From assembly GCA_035937795.1 (NCBI GenBank), contig DASZHO010000012.1:1-64000 (forward strand): a stretch of 64,000 bases of DNA. The letters run 5' to 3'. Under the pieces are notes generated by a model. That model searched no databases, had not been told where the DNA came from, and saw nothing but the letters and a program-made list of their open reading frames with translations. This document shows, piece by piece, positions 8,319 to 19,046 of this stretch. The position numbers and the translations under genes were made by a program. The stretch is from JAMQPK01 sp035937795. GTDB lineage: Bacteria > Acidobacteriota > Vicinamibacteria > Vicinamibacterales > JAMQPK01. Each line of letters starts with the position of its first letter. Positions within the stretch are counted from its first letter, which is position 1.

Positions 8319-8576
8319 ATGAAACCCCTCCGACGATTTCTACCTGCTGCCGCGTTCTTCTTCTCGGTCTGCTTCTCGCTTGCGGCACAGAACTCCGCTC
8401 CCCGAATCGTTTATCGAAGCCGCGCATACCAGCGCGCAGGTGCAAGCCATGAACAGTGGTGGGAGATGGATCTCACGACACGGCAGAAGGTGCGGATGTC
8501 TAATGCAGCAACAGACTCTGACCTCAGGGATATCCAACGCGAGTCTGAATTCTTCTGGTGCTCTCCGGCTCGCTAA
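8319..8576 (+). pseudogene. N-terminal remnant of a secreted protein next to repeat copy A
   Basis: From ATG 8319 the frame gives a good signal peptide (MKPLRRFLPAAAFFFSVCFS, then LAAQ) and a plausible mature start (PRIVYRSRAYQRAGASHEQW). It then becomes unconvincing and stops at 8576, 34 bases before a ~187-bp repeated element. The signal peptide is real-looking but the mature domain is far too short, so this is best read as the 5' fragment of a secreted-protein gene truncated by rearrangement. A small intact secreted peptide of 85 residues is the alternative. Confidence 0.35.
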
Positions 8577-9101
8577 CGAGTACATCGAGTGGCAGCAGTC
8601 AGATGACGAGCGGGGTCATTGCCCCTGGAGGCGTTCCAGCCGCGTCGGCCGTGTGTGTGGCGAGCTACACAGACACCTTTACGCCGCTGACAGCGAGTTG
8701 CGTACCGTATCGAACGATGTCAGGGCGGACCGCAACCCTCGCGAGACATGTGGCATCCGAGAAACGTGGTCGCCGATGCGGTCTGGCCGAGTTTTCGACC
8801 GCAGCGGTCCGGCCCGCGTCAGGCCCCAATGTCGCGACATGATCTGTGGACAAACCTGTTGACCTTCGGTCTGGGAGTGACGCACTCGCAGCGGTCGGCA
8901 CCTGCACTCTTGAGAGGCAGCCGGCGCCCGTTGCTCGCAGCCGCTGAACCAATGACGTGGCGCAAAAACGCGTCGAGGTTTGCGATCAGTCCTGAGGAAC
9001 GCTGAAGGGGCTTCCAACCTGTCGAGACCCTCTTCGGAAATCCCTTCGCGACAAGGCAGGAGTAATCGGGGCCCGCGGCGACGAGATCCGTCAAGCTGAC
9101 G
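8577..9101. other. Non-coding stretch containing repeat copy A
   Basis: About 525 bases lack a supported gene. The first third holds repeat copy A. The rest contains a weak 91-residue reverse frame (TTG 9094 to 8819), which begins 7 bases beyond the kinase stop and shows no recognisable domain. Confidence 0.45.
8610..8795 (+). repeat. Direct repeat copy A (~187 bp) on the distal side of the kinase gene
   Basis: This segment matches 12124-12311 in the same orientation at roughly 94 percent identity, with about ten substitutions and one two-base indel counted by eye. It runs from GCGGGGTCATTG to GGCCGAGTTTT. Internal complementary segments suggest a folded structure. No open frame is conserved between the copies. 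Confidence 0.85.
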
Positions 9102-11843
<2,742 letters not shown>

Positions 11844-11850
11844 GTTGCTG

Positions 11851-11856
11851 ATTATA
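11851..11856 (-). promoter_or_regulatory. Perfect -10 box (TATAAT) immediately upstream of the kinase coding region
   Basis: On the reverse strand TATAAT lies 7 bases before the CTG proposed as kinase start. It follows a small inverted repeat (CGAGCC TCAC GGCTCG). No strong -35 hexamer is present at 17 bases. The spacing implies a leaderless or nearly leaderless mRNA and argues against the longer N-terminus that begins at 12002. Confidence 0.5.
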
Positions 11857-12123
11857 CGAGCCGTGAGGCTCGATTGGCGGCAAGCGCAAGAAAGAATCTC
11901 GCGCCCGCTCGATGGATCAAGTAAGCTCTCTCGAACTCTGCGCCTTCGCCGCGCCATCGATCGGACGCTGCCTCCTCGACGGGGGTCCGTTTCCGCGACC
12001 ACCTGTAGGCTCTATGCGTCCGAGCCGACGTCTCGTCCGTCGAACGCCTCGCGGAATCACCAGTGAGAGCGGAATCCACACAAAGAGAGGCTCTATCTCT
12101 ATGGCACGCACACTCGTTTACGG

Positions 12124-12311
12124 GCGGGGTCATTGCGCCTGGAGGCGTTCCAGCCGCGTCGGCCGTGTGTGTGGCGAGCTACACTGACACCTATTCGCCG
12201 CTGACAGCGAGTTGCGGGCCGTAACGAACGATGTCAGGGCGGACCGCATCCCTCGCGAGACATGTGGGATCCGAGAGCCACGTGGTCGCCGATGCGGTCT
12301 GGCCGAGTTTT
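12124..12311 (+). repeat. Direct repeat copy B (~188 bp) between kinase and dcd
   Basis: This is the second copy of the element at 8610-8795, in the same orientation. It contains a perfect 9-bp inverted pair, GACCGCATC (12242-12250) and GATGCGGTC (12291-12299), with a nested ATCCC/GGGAT pair, so it can fold. Its right end reaches into the stop codon of dcd. It probably represents a dispersed intergenic element rather than a gene. Confidence 0.85.
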
Positions 12312-12819
12312 ACAGATTGTCCTGGCGCGCGAAGCGTCCCTGGTAGACGGCGCTGCCCTCGCAGCGCTGGAGCACGATCTGGAGGAGCCGCACGCCTGCG
12401 TGGATGAGCAGCGTCCGGCCGGACACGTTCGACATCTCGAGCACCTGGCGAGTCGTGACGCCCGGCTGCACGAAGCCCGAGGTGACGTGGATCATGAGGC
12501 CGAGGCGCGCGAACCGGCTGCGGCCCTCCAGCCATCCGCCGATGTCGCCGGGAAGCGTGATGCGCTCGCGGGTGATGCCGTGGATGGTCTCGCCGGGTGC
12601 CAGCGGATACGGTGTCTTGAGCGAGCGCACATCGGTGATCGTCCGGTAGTCGACGTCGTCGGTCACCGGCACCGGCTCGCGCCCAGCGTGCATGACGCGG
12701 ATCTCGTCGCCGAGATGCAGGTCGATCGACGCCGGCCCCACCTGGTCCGCGAAGAACGGCTCGATCACCACTCGCCCCGCCTCGATCTCGCGCCGGATCA
12801 CGTCGCACGTGAGGATCAT
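12310..12819 (-). CDS. dcd: dCTP deaminase family protein
   Basis: This is a 169-residue protein of the trimeric dCTP deaminase/dUTPase family, which converts dCTP to dUTP (or, in bifunctional members, to dUMP) for thymidylate synthesis. It shows the family path: PASIDLHLGDE, then EGRSRFARLGL with the conserved Ser and Arg, HVTSGFVQPG, and the catalytic Glu in RQVLEMSN. Differences from the E. coli enzyme include Arg after the conserved Ser and SGFVQPG in place of AHRIDPG, so mono- versus bifunctional activity is unclear. It starts 4 bases after hisC on the same strand. Its stop codon overlaps repeat copy B. Confidence 0.88.
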   Translation of the reverse strand: MILTCDVIRREIEAGRVVIEPFFADQVGPASIDLHLGDEIRVMHAGREPVPVTDDVDYRTITDVRSLKTPYPLAPGETIHGITRERITLPGDIGGWLEGRSRFARLGLMIHVTSGFVQPGVTTRQVLEMSNVSGRTLLIHAGVRLLQIVLQRCEGSAVYQGRFARQDNL

Positions 12820-12823
12820 CGTG

Positions 12824-13915
12824 TTACTTCGTCGGCACTGAAGTCATCGCTACCACCTGAGCAAGGGCTGCATCAAGTACGGCGAGCAACGCGTCGTTCT
12901 CCTCAGGGGCGCCGACGCTAATCCGCAGCTTGTTGTCCAGTGACGGCTTGTCAAAAAACCGGACGAGCACCCCGCGCACCCTGAGGGCGGCGTAGAGCCA
13001 TCCCGCGTGTGCCGCATCGGGCGTGGTCACCAGCAGAAAATTCGCTTGGCTCTGGATGACCGCGAGCCCGCGTCGCTCGAGCTCCGAAGAGAGCCGCTCG
13101 CGTTCGGCTCGAATCGCCTGCCAGTTCGCACGTGCGTACTCCACATCATCGAGCGCGGCGCACGCTGCCGCGATGGCGATCGCGTCGCAGTTGTAGCTGT
13201 CTTTGACCTTGGCCATCTGCGCGATCACTTCCGGATCGCCGATGGCGTAGCCAAACCGCAGGCCTGCCAGGCCGTAGCCCTTGCTGAACGTTCGCGTGAC
13301 GAGGACGTTCCGTTGTCGCCCCGGCAGACTCAGGCAGTTGTCATCGGCAAAGTCCGCGTACGCTTCGTCCACGAGCACGAGCGCCTCGGTCGCCCTCGCG
13401 AGCGCCTCAATATCTGCGACAGCCACTGACGTTCCTGACGGCGAGTTGGGGTTCGCGAAAAAAATCGCGCGCCCACACTCACGCAACAAGGCCTCGGTCG
13501 GCAACTGCCAGCCGGGCTCCCAGGGCACCGCTATCAGCCGAACGTCCGCAAGCTCTGCGAGCACGGGGTAAAGCGAGTAGGTCGGATCCGGGCACACGAG
13601 GACGTCGCCTGGGCCGCAGTAGCTGCGGAGTGCGATCTGCAGAATGTCGTCGCTGCCGTTACCTGCCAGGATGCTTTCGGGGGAGACGCCGTGCACCCGG
13701 GCGGCGACGGCGCGGAATTCATCAGCCATTGATGACGGATAGCGGCGCAGGGCATCCGGCGTGACGCGGCGGATGGCGTCCACGACGTGAGGACTCGGCG
13801 GAAACGGGTTCTCGTTGGTATTCAGTTTGATGACCCGTTCGCCAGGCCTGGGCTGTTCGCCCGGGGTGTAGCCGGCCATTCGTTCGACGACGGAGCGAGG
13901 GCGTGGCAAAGGCAT
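12824..13915 (-). CDS. hisC: Histidinol-phosphate aminotransferase
   Basis: This is a 363-residue fold-type I PLP enzyme of class I/II. It transfers an amino group from glutamate to imidazole-acetol phosphate in histidine synthesis. The N-terminal substrate motif KLNTNENPFPPSP, NPNSPSGT, VDEAYADF and the PLP lysine K212 in TRTFSKGYGLAGLRFGYAIG are all present, and the length is normal. It is located outside a his operon and next to dcd, four bases upstream of it. Closely related phenylalanine or broad aromatic aminotransferases share this signature, so the substrate is inferred from the family. Confidence 0.88.
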   Translation of the reverse strand: MPLPRPRSVVERMAGYTPGEQPRPGERVIKLNTNENPFPPSPHVVDAIRRVTPDALRRYPSSMADEFRAVAARVHGVSPESILAGNGSDDILQIALRSYCGPGDVLVCPDPTYSLYPVLAELADVRLIAVPWEPGWQLPTEALLRECGRAIFFANPNSPSGTSVAVADIEALARATEALVLVDEAYADFADDNCLSLPGRQRNVLVTRTFSKGYGLAGLRFGYAIGDPEVIAQMAKVKDSYNCDAIAIAAACAALDDVEYARANWQAIRAERERLSSELERRGLAVIQSQANFLLVTTPDAAHAGWLYAALRVRGVLVRFFDKPSLDNKLRISVGAPEENDALLAVLDAALAQVVAMTSVPTK

Positions 13916-14058
13916 GGTCCCAATGACGATAACACCGATGTCGCCGCCTGTAGCGGCACCCCTATCGGTGGCGTCTTCACAGACGTATTCCTTTAGGCCT
14001 GGGTTTATGCTGGAGAGCGTGCGACGAGTGGTGATCCTTCACGAGTCATGAGTTACCG

Positions 14059-14571
14059 ATGCCAATCATCAAACCTGGCAACTTTGACGACGACCGAGTG
14101 AAGGCGCTGTTGAGCAGGCATCTCGAAGGCATGCACGCCAACTCGCCGCCTGGCCACGTGTTCGCACTCGATTGGTCAGGACTGCAGAAGCCAGAGGTCA
14201 GCTTCTATGCGCTGTGGGAGGGTGAAGACCTTCTGGGCTTCGGCGCCCTGAAGGAACTCGAACCGCGGGGCGGCGAAATCAAATCCATGCGCACTGCCGA
14301 TGCGCACCTGCGAAAGGGAGTCGCGGCGGCGATTCTCGATCACATCATCGCCGAGGCCCGCCAACGACGTTATTCGCGCCTTTCGTTGGAGACCGGTTCC
14401 GGCCCGGCTTTCGAGCCTGCCCTCAAGCTCTATCGTAAGCACGGCTTCGTCGACGGAGAGCCTTTCGGCGGCTACGAAAAGAGTCCCTTCAATCAGTTCC
14501 TCCATCTTGACCTGGAGGCTTCGCCACCCTGGCCCCGGATGGTTCGCACACAGGCTCACCGGGCGCCGTAG
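14059..14571 (+). CDS. GNAT-family N-acetyltransferase
   Basis: This is a 170-residue protein with GNAT landmarks. It has a central beta strand (LGFGALKELEPRGGEIKSMR), the acetyl-CoA pyrophosphate loop region HLRKGVAAAILDHIIAEAR (the usual Q/RxxGxG/A pattern is RKGVAA), LSLETGSG and a C-terminal ALKLYRKHGFVDGEPF, which is typical of the last conserved motif. It transfers an acetyl group from acetyl-CoA to an amine of unknown identity. It is monocistronic, divergent from hisC and just upstream of a small secreted protein gene. Confidence 0.88.
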   Translation: MPIIKPGNFDDDRVKALLSRHLEGMHANSPPGHVFALDWSGLQKPEVSFYALWEGEDLLGFGALKELEPRGGEIKSMRTADAHLRKGVAAAILDHIIAEARQRRYSRLSLETGSGPAFEPALKLYRKHGFVDGEPFGGYEKSPFNQFLHLDLEASPPWPRMVRTQAHRAP

Positions 14572-14592
14572 AATGCGGCAGATGGGACTGGC

Positions 14593-15129
14593 ATGGCATT
14601 AACCCCGACGGCGTTGGCGTTTGGCTTATTGACGGTGGGCGCGTTACCGGCGCCAGGCGGATTGCTCCAGCCCGCCTCACGACTGGCAACACTGCCGGAT
14701 AACCCTTGTGGGCTGTTCACACCAAGGCAGTTATCAACAATAACCCGCCTCAATGTCACAACTGCCGAAAGGACACGCAGCTTGACCAAGGTGGTGGAGG
14801 CTCAGCGACAGAACCGCGACTCAGGTCCGGGCACGATTTGTGTTTACGACACGCGCAGTGCGTTTGCTGCTATCGACGTTTACATCCCACCTCACGCAAC
14901 TCGAGCCACCGAGAAGTATTGGGCTGTTCGAACGCAATATTTTCAGACTTACCGTGGATCGGCGCAGCCGATACCGCATGTCGGAGTGGATGCCTGGCTG
15001 GCCGGGGGCGCGGCTCTTCACGTTCTGATCCGGGAGAACGAATACTTCATCGTTTCCACCCAGATGTACCAGCCTCAGTCCCGTGAATTGCTCATAAGAA
15101 TCGCGGTGGCTGTATTGGCGAGGTTTTGA
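14593..15129 (+). CDS. Small exported protein of unknown function, DUF3558-like layout
   Basis: This is a 178-residue protein with a hydrophobic N-terminus usable as a signal sequence (TALAFGLLTVGALPAPGG). The mature part opens with NPCGLFTPRQLSTI. Later segments are TICVYDT and VGVDAWLAGGAALHVLIREN, with strands at YFIVST and a C-terminal hydrophobic helix (LLIRIAVAVLARF). The PCxLxTxxxL opening plus a later G-x-D/A-W segment recalls DUF3558-type secreted proteins, but the similarity is weak. Its stop overlaps the TTG of the PQQ-domain fragment by four bases. Confidence 0.5.
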   Translation: MALTPTALAFGLLTVGALPAPGGLLQPASRLATLPDNPCGLFTPRQLSTITRLNVTTAERTRSLTKVVEAQRQNRDSGPGTICVYDTRSAFAAIDVYIPPHATRATEKYWAVRTQYFQTYRGSAQPIPHVGVDAWLAGGAALHVLIRENEYFIVSTQMYQPQSRELLIRIAVAVLARF

Positions 15130-15587
15130 CGACCACCCGTTGCCTCAGAACTGCCGCCCTCGGTCTCTTGTTCGTGACGGCGCGCGATGCCTGCGGAACC
15201 TTCTTTAACTGGCAGGACGAGTACAAGCCGGGGGAGGGGTTCCGCGGCGGTGCTGTGTCGCGTCTGGATCAGGCCGAGCATGCCGCTCTTCGCGCAATCG
15301 ATGTCGCGACCGGAGAACGGCGCTGGGAGTTCCCTTACACGGCCCAGTCATGGGCCGGCGTGCTCTCGACCGCGTCAGGTCTGGTCTTCGCCGGGTCGTC
15401 GGGTAACTTCATGGCTTTCGACGCGCAGTCGGGAAAGAACCTCTGGCATTATCAGACGGGGTCGGCCTTGTACGCCGGCGCAACGACGTCCTTGCTCGAC
15501 GGTCGGCAGTACGTCCTGATGCCGTCCGGCACGACGCTGACGGCCTTCGCACTTTCGGAGGCGGTGCCGGAGGCTGGAGGCCGATAG
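15126..15587 (+). pseudogene. C-terminal remnant of a PQQ-dependent alcohol dehydrogenase-like protein
   Basis: From about residue 11 (LGLLFVTARDACGTFFNW) the protein matches the last quarter of quinoprotein alcohol or glucose dehydrogenases. It has GFRGGAVSRLD, LRAIDVATGERRWEF, AGVLSTASGLVFAGSSGNF, FDAQSGKNLWHYQTGSA and QYVLMPSGTTLTAFAL, which are typical blade repeats of the eight-bladed propeller. A functional enzyme needs all blades (about 550 residues or more), so this 153-residue piece from a TTG start is a decayed fragment, probably left by a deletion. No upstream propeller blades are visible in any frame. Confidence 0.75.
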
Positions 15588-15730
15588 TGAAGGAAACACG
15601 ACCGATGCGTGACGATGAGCACCGGGTTCTCTTGGAGTACCTGATTCTTGCACACGGCGTGGCTGCTCCCCGCAGACGGCGCCGCGGTCTTGGAAGACAC
15701 CCGGCGCCGCCATCCAACGGATCGGCTTGC

Positions 15731-16927
15731 TTACCTGGTGCCGACCATGATGATCGTGAAGGAACCCGGAACCGCGCCACCGCGGCCGCCTGCCGGTGCC
15801 GTGGTCCCCGCCGGTGGAGCCGGCGGTGCCGGCGCGGGCTCCGATGCCATCGCAAACAGATGGCCCGTCTTGCTGTCAAACGCGATGGTGCGCGCGCCGT
15901 TGAAAGACCAGGTCTTCAGGTTTTGCTCGACCTCGAAACTCGTCGGGCTCTTCTCCTTGACGATGGTCATCGTGCCATTGCCCTGGGTGCTGAACGCTTC
16001 CAGCGTCGCCGGGTTGAACGTCGCGCCGTCGGAACTGCCAGCGAGTGGCAGCCTCGCGAGGATCTTCCCATCCTTCGCACTCAGGATGACAAACGTCTGC
16101 GGCGGCTTGGCGTTGGGATCGGGCGTCGGCGGCGGTCCAGCCGGCGCTGGCTGTCCGGGCGTTCCCCGCGCCGGGGCCGCGCCGACGGCGCTGCACGCCG
16201 CGAACAGGATCTGATTCTTCACATCGATCGCGAGCCCATTGCACCCGCCGTTGTCACCAAACGGATAGGTCGCCGTGACCTTCATCGTTTTGGCGTTGAC
16301 CACGGCGACGCCGCCCGGCCGGTCCTGGAGGACCTGGTAGACGGTGCCCTTGCCGTCGGCGACGGTTTGCTCCGGCGTGCCGCCGAGATCGACGGTCCCG
16401 AGCACCGTCCCATCCGCAGCGTCAACCACCAGTAGGCTCTTCGTCGGATGGCTGCCGAAATAGACGCGATTGTTGAAGGCGTCGCAGTAGATACCATCCG
16501 CGCTGAATCCCGCCGGAACTTCGATCGTCTTGATCAATTTCATGGTCTTGACGTCGAACATCGAGGGTTTGGGATGGTCGCTGGTGAAGCCGTGGCCCGT
16601 CTTCGGGCACACCGTCGCGCCGTTGCCGCCAACGCCCGGAATCACGCCCACCGATTCGAGCGTGTCGAGATCGAATATCGTCAACCGTTTTTCGAAGGCA
16701 GGCAACGCCGGTTTCGTATCCGTCGCCGCCTGCGCCGGCGTCGCGCCGCGCGTGATGTACAGCCGCCGGCCGGCCGTGTCTGCGTAGATGTAGTCCGTGC
16801 CGCCCTCGCCGCCGACCTTCGCGGTCTTGAGGACCCTGTACGGCCCGTCGCTGCCGGCCTGGAAGGCGAGTCCCGCTGACGTGCAGAGCGCGATCATGAC
16901 AACGTGGAGAAGCGCATTTCGTCTCAT
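15731..16927 (-). CDS. Secreted YncE-like beta-propeller protein
   Basis: This is a 398-residue protein with a signal peptide (VVMIALCTSAGLAFQAG). It has repeated propeller blades of the YncE/NHL type: TDYIYADTAGRRLYITRG, LTIFDLDTLESVGVIPG, PSMFDVKTMKLIKTIEVPA, LLVVDAADGTVLGTVDLGG, VAVVNAKTMKVTATYPFG and FVILSAKDGKILARLPLAG. Two proline/alanine-rich linkers occur, one inside a blade loop (APARGTPGQPAPAGPPPTPD) and one near the C-terminus. Such proteins are common extracytoplasmic propellers without known enzymatic activity. GGGAG precedes the ATG, and a TACAAT hexamer lies further upstream. Confidence 0.8.
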   Translation of the reverse strand: MRRNALLHVVMIALCTSAGLAFQAGSDGPYRVLKTAKVGGEGGTDYIYADTAGRRLYITRGATPAQAATDTKPALPAFEKRLTIFDLDTLESVGVIPGVGGNGATVCPKTGHGFTSDHPKPSMFDVKTMKLIKTIEVPAGFSADGIYCDAFNNRVYFGSHPTKSLLVVDAADGTVLGTVDLGGTPEQTVADGKGTVYQVLQDRPGGVAVVNAKTMKVTATYPFGDNGGCNGLAIDVKNQILFAACSAVGAAPARGTPGQPAPAGPPPTPDPNAKPPQTFVILSAKDGKILARLPLAGSSDGATFNPATLEAFSTQGNGTMTIVKEKSPTSFEVEQNLKTWSFNGARTIAFDSKTGHLFAMASEPAPAPPAPPAGTTAPAGGRGGAVPGSFTIIMVGTR

Positions 16928-16970
16928 CTGAAAACTCCCTGCAGATTGTTGGAGGCCGAAAACACGGCTT

Positions 16971-16976
16971 ATTGTA
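16971..16976 (-). promoter_or_regulatory. Candidate -10 box (TACAAT) for the YncE-like gene
   Basis: TACAAT on the reverse strand lies 44 bases before the ATG. No good -35 element is at the standard spacing, so this is a weak call. Confidence 0.3.
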
Positions 16977-17057
16977 GCGTTAGCGAGAGGCGTTCGGCAT
17001 CAGCCGCGACCTCATAATGGCACATGGATTCGTTCTAGGAAAGCGGGAGAAGCTCCG

Positions 17058-17429
17058 ATGAGGCCCTTGGTGCCCGGATTGCTGATTCTGTGGATATTGG
17101 GGACCTGCGGTTGCCGACGCGAAGAACGCTTCAGAACGATTGAAGGACGCGTATACGCGCGGCTCGATACAGTTCGGGGGCCCCTGGATCCCGTCGTCGG
17201 AGCGAAGATCTCGAACAACTGGGACCAGACGATCACCACAACCGACTCAAACGGCCGTTTTACGATCCGCGTGACGCGCGTGGCCGCAGATGAATTCGTG
17301 GTTCTCCGCGTCGATTGGGGTGTCAAATCGGCGTGTCAGCGTCTGGCTGGGACGTCGCGCGATCTCTACGCAGTCGAGATTTTCCTCGACGGTGGCCGGT
17401 TCGGAAACCAACGGTGCGAATCGAGCTGA
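17058..17429 (+). CDS. Small lipoprotein with carboxypeptidase-regulatory-like fold
   Basis: This is a 123-residue protein. Its N-terminus is a short signal with cysteines in LILWILGTCGCRREE, suggesting a lipoprotein. The remainder, IEGRVYARLDTVRGPLDPVV then GAKISN and ITTTDSNGRFTIRV, has the G-x-V...GA-x-V...T-D-x-x-G-x-F/Y pattern of carboxypeptidase regulatory-like (CarboxypepD_reg) beta-sandwich domains. It is probably an exported adhesion or sensor module. It stands alone between the divergent YncE-like gene and the lactonase-family gene. Confidence 0.55.
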   Translation: MRPLVPGLLILWILGTCGCRREERFRTIEGRVYARLDTVRGPLDPVVGAKISNNWDQTITTTDSNGRFTIRVTRVAADEFVVLRVDWGVKSACQRLAGTSRDLYAVEIFLDGGRFGNQRCESS

Positions 17430-17492
17430 TGGGCAGCTATTGACGATCATCTTTTGACAGGCCCGAATAGCCCACCTTAAAATCGCCCGTAG

Positions 17493-18749
17493 ATGGCGAG
17501 GAGAGCCCGCATGGTGAATATGCTGAAGCATCTCGGTGGCGCTTGGCGCGTGTGCGTGTTGATAGCGATCGCGATGGTGCCGCTCGCGGCGTTTCCGCCC
17601 GCTCAAACTTCAGCGAGACGATCGAGAGTTGCGCTTTATGCGAGCGTAGGCGAGGAGCTTATTGGCTTCAGCGTGGATGTCGAGCGGGCCACGCTAACCA
17701 GGCAATCGTCGGTGATGCTTCCGGGCTTCGTGCAGGAAGCCTGGGCGTCGCCGTTAATGCCGTTTCTCTACGTCGCGTGGAGCAACGGAGGCACCAGTTA
17801 CAACGGATCCGGTGTCGAGCCGAAGGGCGATCGGTATGGTGTGACGGCGTTCAGGATCGATCCCGCATCCGGCGCCTTGCGCGCACAGGGCGCGCCCGCG
17901 TCGTTGCGCGCGCGTCCAATCTATATCACCGGCGACGTTTCAGCCCGACATCTGCTCGTCGCCTACAACGATCCGAGCGGCATTTCGGTCCACAATATCA
18001 ACAGCGACGGAACGGTCGGCTCGGAAGTCCCGCAGGCCGGCAAAATCGACGCCGGTATCTACGCGCATCAGGTGCGCGTGGTGCCCGGCAACAGGACAGT
18101 CATCCTCGTGACTCGCGGTAACCAGGCGACCAACACCACGCCGGAGGATCCCGGCGCGCTGAAGGTGTTCCGCTATGACGCTGGGCAGCTGTCGAACGAG
18201 GTATCGATCGCGCCGTCGAAGGGAATCGGATTCAGGTCGCGCCATCTGGACTTCCATCCGACTGGACCCTGGGTGTTTCTGACGCTCGAGTCCCAGAACG
18301 TGCTCGACGTCTTCAGGAGAACGAACGACGGCTTGAGCGCCGAGCCGATCTTCAGCAAGAGCACGCTCGCTGACCAACGAGGCGTCATCCCGGGACACAC
18401 GGCCAGCACCATTCACATGCATCCCAACGGCCAGTTCGTGTACGTCGGCAATCGGGGCCCGGCCGAGGCAGGCGCGAATAACATTGCGGTCTTCCGCATC
18501 AATCAGCAGACCGGCGAGCCGACGCTGATCCAGAACGCCGATACGCACGGGTCCACGCCGCGTACGTTCTCGCTCGACCCTGAGGGCCGGCTGCTCGTCG
18601 CCGGAAACCAGACCACGACGGACTCGCTTCCCGCTAGTCTCGCGGTATTTCGGATCGGACCTGACGGCAAGCTCGACTTCACCAAACGCTACGATCTTGC
18701 TGTCGGCCGAAAGCCGCTCTGGTGGACGGGACTCGTCGCGCTTCAGTGA
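17493..18749 (+). CDS. Secreted lactonase-family seven-bladed beta-propeller protein
   Basis: This is a 418-residue protein with a signal sequence (VCVLIAIAMVPLAAFPPAQ). The body follows the 6-phosphogluconolactonase/YbhE-type propeller pattern: GVTAFRIDPASGALRAQGAP, YAHQVRVVPGNRTVILVTRG, GALKVFRYDAGQLSNEV, GFRSRHLDFHPTGPWVFL, HTASTIHMHPNGQFVYVGNRG, NIAVFRINQQTGEPTLIQ and TPRTFSLDPEGRLLVAGNQ. The predicted export and the large family make real lactonase activity uncertain. It is followed by the glycine cleavage leader region. Confidence 0.82.
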   Translation: MARRARMVNMLKHLGGAWRVCVLIAIAMVPLAAFPPAQTSARRSRVALYASVGEELIGFSVDVERATLTRQSSVMLPGFVQEAWASPLMPFLYVAWSNGGTSYNGSGVEPKGDRYGVTAFRIDPASGALRAQGAPASLRARPIYITGDVSARHLLVAYNDPSGISVHNINSDGTVGSEVPQAGKIDAGIYAHQVRVVPGNRTVILVTRGNQATNTTPEDPGALKVFRYDAGQLSNEVSIAPSKGIGFRSRHLDFHPTGPWVFLTLESQNVLDVFRRTNDGLSAEPIFSKSTLADQRGVIPGHTASTIHMHPNGQFVYVGNRGPAEAGANNIAVFRINQQTGEPTLIQNADTHGSTPRTFSLDPEGRLLVAGNQTTTDSLPASLAVFRIGPDGKLDFTKRYDLAVGRKPLWWTGLVALQ

Positions 18750-19046
18750 GGCGCCGCGCTCATATCGTCCCGAACATCAATATTCCGGTTTCATCATCAT
18801 TTTCAGCGGTAGAGGCTCTCCAGCAATCCGTCGCACAGCTTCAGGCCCGGACGCGACCGGCAAGACGGACGGCGGCAGCGGGGCAGTAGTGCGAGGTCTT
18901 CTGCGGTCATGCGGTGTTTCACGTCGGGTGTTTCACGTAGGGCTCCGCGGCGAATACCTCTTTCTCGCCTCCTGCCTGTAGCGCCTCCTGCCTTGACCGA
19001 CCCGAGGCCGCATAGTACCTTTGCCGCCTCGGGTCCCTTCCCCCAC
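18750..19046. other. Leader region of the glycine cleavage operon with short direct repeats
   Basis: About 300 bases lie before gcvT. They contain two exact GGTGTTTCACGT copies at a 14-base period (18913-18924 and 18927-18938), two CGCCTCCTGCCT copies at a 16-base period (18966-18977 and 18982-18993), and a hairpin just before the start codon. I could not recognise the paired aptamers of a glycine riboswitch. Confidence 0.5.
18999..19035 (+). promoter_or_regulatory. 10-bp perfect hairpin directly upstream of gcvT
   Basis: GACCCGAGGC (18999-19008) pairs exactly with GCCTCGGGTC (19026-19035) across a 17-base loop, ending 11 bases before the gcvT ATG. No purine-rich ribosome-binding site is visible between stem and ATG (the spacer is C-rich). 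The structure could therefore influence translation initiation. It is not followed by a T-run, so it is not a standard terminator. Confidence 0.45.

Noticed and set aside
8819..9094. 91-residue reverse frame downstream of the kinase
   Set aside because: TTG start, no ribosome site and no recognisable domain; composition not convincing.
18915..18938. TGTTTCACGT repeats as parS sites
   Set aside because: Each copy matches only ten bases of the 16-bp parS palindrome, in direct rather than inverted orientation.
18909..19046. N-terminal extension of gcvT
   Set aside because: It runs through the direct repeats and the leader hairpin and does not resemble GcvT N-termini. The start at 19047 fits the family.
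18750..19046. Glycine riboswitch upstream of gcvT
   Set aside because: No paired glycine aptamer core could be recognised by eye; a covariance search could overturn this.
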